DNA from: an uncultured Rhodobiaceae bacterium | GTDB taxonomy: Bacteria; Pseudomonadota; Alphaproteobacteria; Parvibaculales; Parvibaculaceae | Direction: 5' to 3' | Assembly: GCA_913057645.1 (NCBI GenBank) | Contig: CAJXOU010000026.1 | Coordinates: forward strand, 1 to 42,105 | DNA: 42,105 bases | Part shown: piece by piece, positions 40,002-42,105 of the stretch | Layout of the letters: each line of letters opens with the position of its first letter | How positions within the stretch are numbered: the stretch's first letter is position 1 | Made by a program: the position numbers and the translations under genes | Notes under the pieces: model-generated | Databases searched by the model: none | Seen by the model: only the letters and a program-made list of their open reading frames with translations | Told to the model about the DNA's origin: nothing

Positions 40002-41816
40002 TCAGATCGCCCGCGTCGCTTCCCCGAGCCACGCCTTCGTCTCCGCATCGAGCCCCGGCGACAGCGCTTCGCGCACGCGGGCGTGGTAGGCGTTGAGCCA
40101 GTCCACTTCTTCTTCCGTCAGCAGGCTCTTTTCCACCAGCGCGAGATCGATGGGCGCGAGCGTCAGCGTCTCGAAGCCCATCATCATGCGTTCGCCGCCT
40201 TCGACGGGCGCGGGCGGCGTCACGACGCAGAGATTCTCGATGCGGATGCCGTAGCCGCCAGGCTTGTAGTAGCCGGGCTCGTTCGAGACGATCATGCCCG
40301 CCTTCAGCGGCTGATGCCCCATCTTCGAGATGCGCTGCGGCCCTTCATGCACCGAAAGGTAGGAGCCGACGCCGTGGCCCGTGCCGTGGTCGTAGTCGAG
40401 GCCGGATTTCCAGAGCGCCATGCGCGCGAAGGCGTCGAGCTGCGCGCCGGAGGTCCCTTCCGGGAAGCGCGCCGTCGCGATGCCGATATGGCCTTTCAGC
40501 ACGCGGGTGAAGCGGTCGCGCTCCTCCGCGCCGGGCGTGCCGATGGCGATGGTGCGCGTCACGTCCGTCGTGCCGTCCATGTATTGCGCGCCGGAATCGA
40601 CCAGAAACAGTTCGCCGCTTTTGAGCGGCATGTTCGTCGCCGTCGTCACGCGGTAATGCACGATGGCGCCGTTCGCGCCCGCGCCGGAAATCGTGTCGAA
40701 GCTGACGTCCTTCAGTTCGCCGGTCTCCGCGCGGAAGGCTTCGAGGCGCTGCGCCGCGTCGATTTCCGTCACCCCGCCTTTCGGCGCTTCCGTTGCGATC
40801 CAGCGCAGGAATTTCGTCAGCGCCTGCCCGTCGCGCAGATGCGCCGCGCGGGTGCCGTTCACTTCCGCCTCGTTCTTGATCGCCTTTGGCAGCTCGCAGG
40901 GGTCGGTGCCGCGCTTCACTTCCGCGCCCGCCGCCGAAAGCCGCGCCTCGATCCATGAGGCGCAGGTGGCCGGGTCGACCAGCACGGTCTTCTTCGCTTG
41001 CCCCAGCTCGTCCAGCGCGCCGCCAAGGTCGCCGCGCGGGCGCACCGTCACGATGTTGCCGAGATGCGCGCGCGCCTGGTCGTCGAGTTTCCGCTCGTCG
41101 ATGAAGAGTTCGGCATGGCCGTCTTCATGCAGCAGCGCGAAGGACAAGGGCAGCGGCGTGTGCGGCACGTCGTTCCCGCGAATATTGAACGCCCAGGCGA
41201 TCGAGTCCGGCATGGTCAGGACCGCCGTGTCCGCATCGCCCGACATCAGGTCGCTTGCGAGCCGCCGGATCTTGTCGGCGGCGGGCTCGCCCGCAAACTC
41301 GATAGGGTGGGGGACGATCTTCGCGACCGGCGGTTCCGGCTGGTCGTCCCAGACGGCGTCGAGCGGGTTCGTGTCGACCGGCACCAGCGTGCCGCCCGCC
41401 TTCTCCGCGGCCTTGCGGAACCGCGCCACCGCGTCGATGGTGTGGAGCCAGGGGTCGTAGGCGAGCTTCGCGCCCTTCGGCAGATTCTCCTCGATCCAGC
41501 GCGACGGCGGCTCGTCCATCAGGTGCTTCGCCTCGAAGGTGTCGAGATCGACCTGTCCGCGCACCTGCAGCGTGTAGCGCCCGTCGACGAAGAGCACCGC
41601 GCGGCGCTTGCCGATGATCGCCAGCCCGGCCGAGCCGGAGAAGCCGGTGAGCCACTTCAGGCGCTCCGACGACGGCGGCACGTACTCACCCTGGTGCTCG
41701 TCGGCGCGCGGCACCAGAAAGGCGGCGAGCTTGGCTGTCGTCATCAGCCGCCGCAGCTCTTTGATGCGCTCTGCCGCGGCGTTGCGCTGCGTGGAGGATT
41801 CGAAGGTCTGGAACAT
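40002..41816 (-). CDS. Xaa-Pro aminopeptidase (aminopeptidase P, M24B family)
   Basis: Cytoplasmic metallopeptidase that removes N-terminal residues followed by proline. The 604-residue protein is of the long, three-domain type: two creatinase-like N-terminal domains (RIKELRRLMTTAKLAAFLVP, then a second repeat from about 160) and a C-terminal pita-bread domain. The five metal ligands fit the two aspartates in FLVDSGAQYMDGTTDVTRTI, the His in GTGHGVGSYLSVHEGP, and the glutamates in IVSNEPGYYKPGGYGIRIEN. It starts at ATG 41816, 109 bp after prmA on the same strand, with a terminator in between, so it should have its own promoter, which I cannot identify. Confidence 0.93.
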   Translation of the reverse strand: MFQTFESSTQRNAAAERIKELRRLMTTAKLAAFLVPRADEHQGEYVPPSSERLKWLTGFSGSAGLAIIGKRRAVLFVDGRYTLQVRGQVDLDTFEAKHLMDEPPSRWIEENLPKGAKLAYDPWLHTIDAVARFRKAAEKAGGTLVPVDTNPLDAVWDDQPEPPVAKIVPHPIEFAGEPAADKIRRLASDLMSGDADTAVLTMPDSIAWAFNIRGNDVPHTPLPLSFALLHEDGHAELFIDERKLDDQARAHLGNIVTVRPRGDLGGALDELGQAKKTVLVDPATCASWIEARLSAAGAEVKRGTDPCELPKAIKNEAEVNGTRAAHLRDGQALTKFLRWIATEAPKGGVTEIDAAQRLEAFRAETGELKDVSFDTISGAGANGAIVHYRVTTATNMPLKSGELFLVDSGAQYMDGTTDVTRTIAIGTPGAEERDRFTRVLKGHIGIATARFPEGTSGAQLDAFARMALWKSGLDYDHGTGHGVGSYLSVHEGPQRISKMGHQPLKAGMIVSNEPGYYKPGGYGIRIENLCVVTPPAPVEGGERMMMGFETLTLAPIDLALVEKSLLTEEEVDWLNAYHARVREALSPGLDAETKAWLGEATRAI

Positions 41817-41866
41817 CGGGGCCCATCTTTAAGGGTGTCGACGCCGGGCGGCAAACCGCGAGCTTC

Positions 41867-41896
41867 AAAAAACGGCCGCGGAAGCCGGTCCGCGGC
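41867..41896 (-). terminator. Rho-independent terminator after prmA
   Basis: On the minus strand GCCGCGGA pairs perfectly with TCCGCGGC around a six-base loop (41875-41896), and is followed by CG and six T residues (41867-41872). It ends the prmA transcript before the aminopeptidase gene. Confidence 0.8.
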
Positions 41897-41925
41897 AGAA
41901 TACCGGCGATTTCACTAAGTCTTCC

Positions 41926-42105
41926 TCAGCGGCGCTTGCGCAATGTGAGGATGGACCAGCCGGCAATCTGCCGGTGCCCGGCAAGCGCGAAGCCCAGGGC
42001 CCCGTAACGGGCCACGAGGACCGCCGCCTCCGGGGTCAGGAGGCCGGAAAGCACCACGTTCGCCCCCCCAGAGACCGCCGCGGCGATGGCCGGGGCCAGG
42101 TCGTA
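41926..42105 (-). CDS. prmA: Ribosomal protein L11 methyltransferase PrmA, C-terminal part (cut by window end)
   Basis: The last 59 codons are present; the gene continues beyond the window. The frame reads YDLAPAIAAAVSGGANVVLS followed by GLLTPEAAVLVARYGALGF and ends QIAGWSILTLRKRR. The segment around LSGLL and the final GW-S-L-L-K pattern match the end of the PrmA methyltransferase domain, where the usual sequence is LILSGLL then GEWVTLVL. PrmA trimethylates lysines and the N-terminus of ribosomal protein L11 using S-adenosylmethionine. Only the C-terminus is available, so the call rests on this short match and on common adjacency to aminopeptidase P. Confidence 0.7.
   Translation of the reverse strand, partial: YDLAPAIAAAVSGGANVVLSGLLTPEAAVLVARYGALGFALAGHRQIAGWSILTLRKRR

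Overview
This 42.1 kb window is high-GC chromosomal DNA from an alphaproteobacterium. Three things point there: the complete division and cell wall (dcw) cluster mraZ-rsmH-ftsL-ftsI-murE-murF-mraY-murD-ftsW-murG-murC-murB-ddl-ftsQ-ftsA-ftsZ, its continuation into lpxC-bamD-recN-ligA, and matches to alphaproteobacterial CtrA and LexA boxes upstream of the cluster. The gene set resembles Parvibaculum or other Hyphomicrobiales-like bacteria, but the genus is an inference.

Layout. 1-375: start of a medium-chain dehydrogenase gene with an in-frame stop after 55 codons, then a palindromic repeat. 375-3992 (-): fused 5-oxoprolinase/hydantoinase. 4301-6276 (+): TerB/J-domain protein and an MFS transporter. 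6430-7425 (+): secreted DUF4892-OmpA protein. 7426-7883: non-coding, with duplicated arrays of 11-bp direct repeats. 7884-9493 (+): EamA-family permease and an AmpD-like amidase. 9490-10452 (-): quinone oxidoreductase whose stop codon overlaps that of the amidase. 10556-10920 (+): RNase P RNA. 10921-11452: a dense regulatory region ahead of mraZ. 11453-30339 (+): the dcw cluster. 30410-32341 (-): AT3-SGNH acyltransferase sitting between ftsZ and lpxC. 32730-38632 (+): lpxC, bamD, recN, ligA. 38722-39942 (+): CelD/FemAB-like acetyltransferase. 40002-41816 (-): aminopeptidase P. 41926-42105 (-): 3' end of prmA.

How the genes work together. MurC, MurD, MurE and MurF with Ddl build the UDP-MurNAc-pentapeptide, with MurB supplying UDP-MurNAc; the DNPR motif in MurE indicates meso-diaminopimelate. 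MraY and MurG make lipid I and lipid II. FtsW and FtsI polymerise and crosslink septal peptidoglycan under FtsZ, FtsA, FtsQ and FtsL. LpxC (lipid A) and BamD (outer membrane protein assembly) add outer envelope biogenesis, and the amidase and OmpA-like protein are also envelope functions. From mraZ to ftsA nearly every junction is a 1-4 bp overlap, which indicates one translationally coupled operon; the gaps are ftsI-murE (44 bp), mraY-murD (2 bp) and ftsA-ftsZ (148 bp).

The window is mostly ordinary core genome and I see no new defence, toxin or biosynthetic system. The most interesting part is the 530-bp control region before mraZ. It carries a three-unit Pho-box-like array, a perfect GTTC-N7-GTTC LexA-type box, a perfect TTAA-N7-TTAA CtrA box and a four-unit MraZ operator, in that order. 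A related array of 11-bp repeats, present twice, lies 3 kb upstream before the EamA-family gene.
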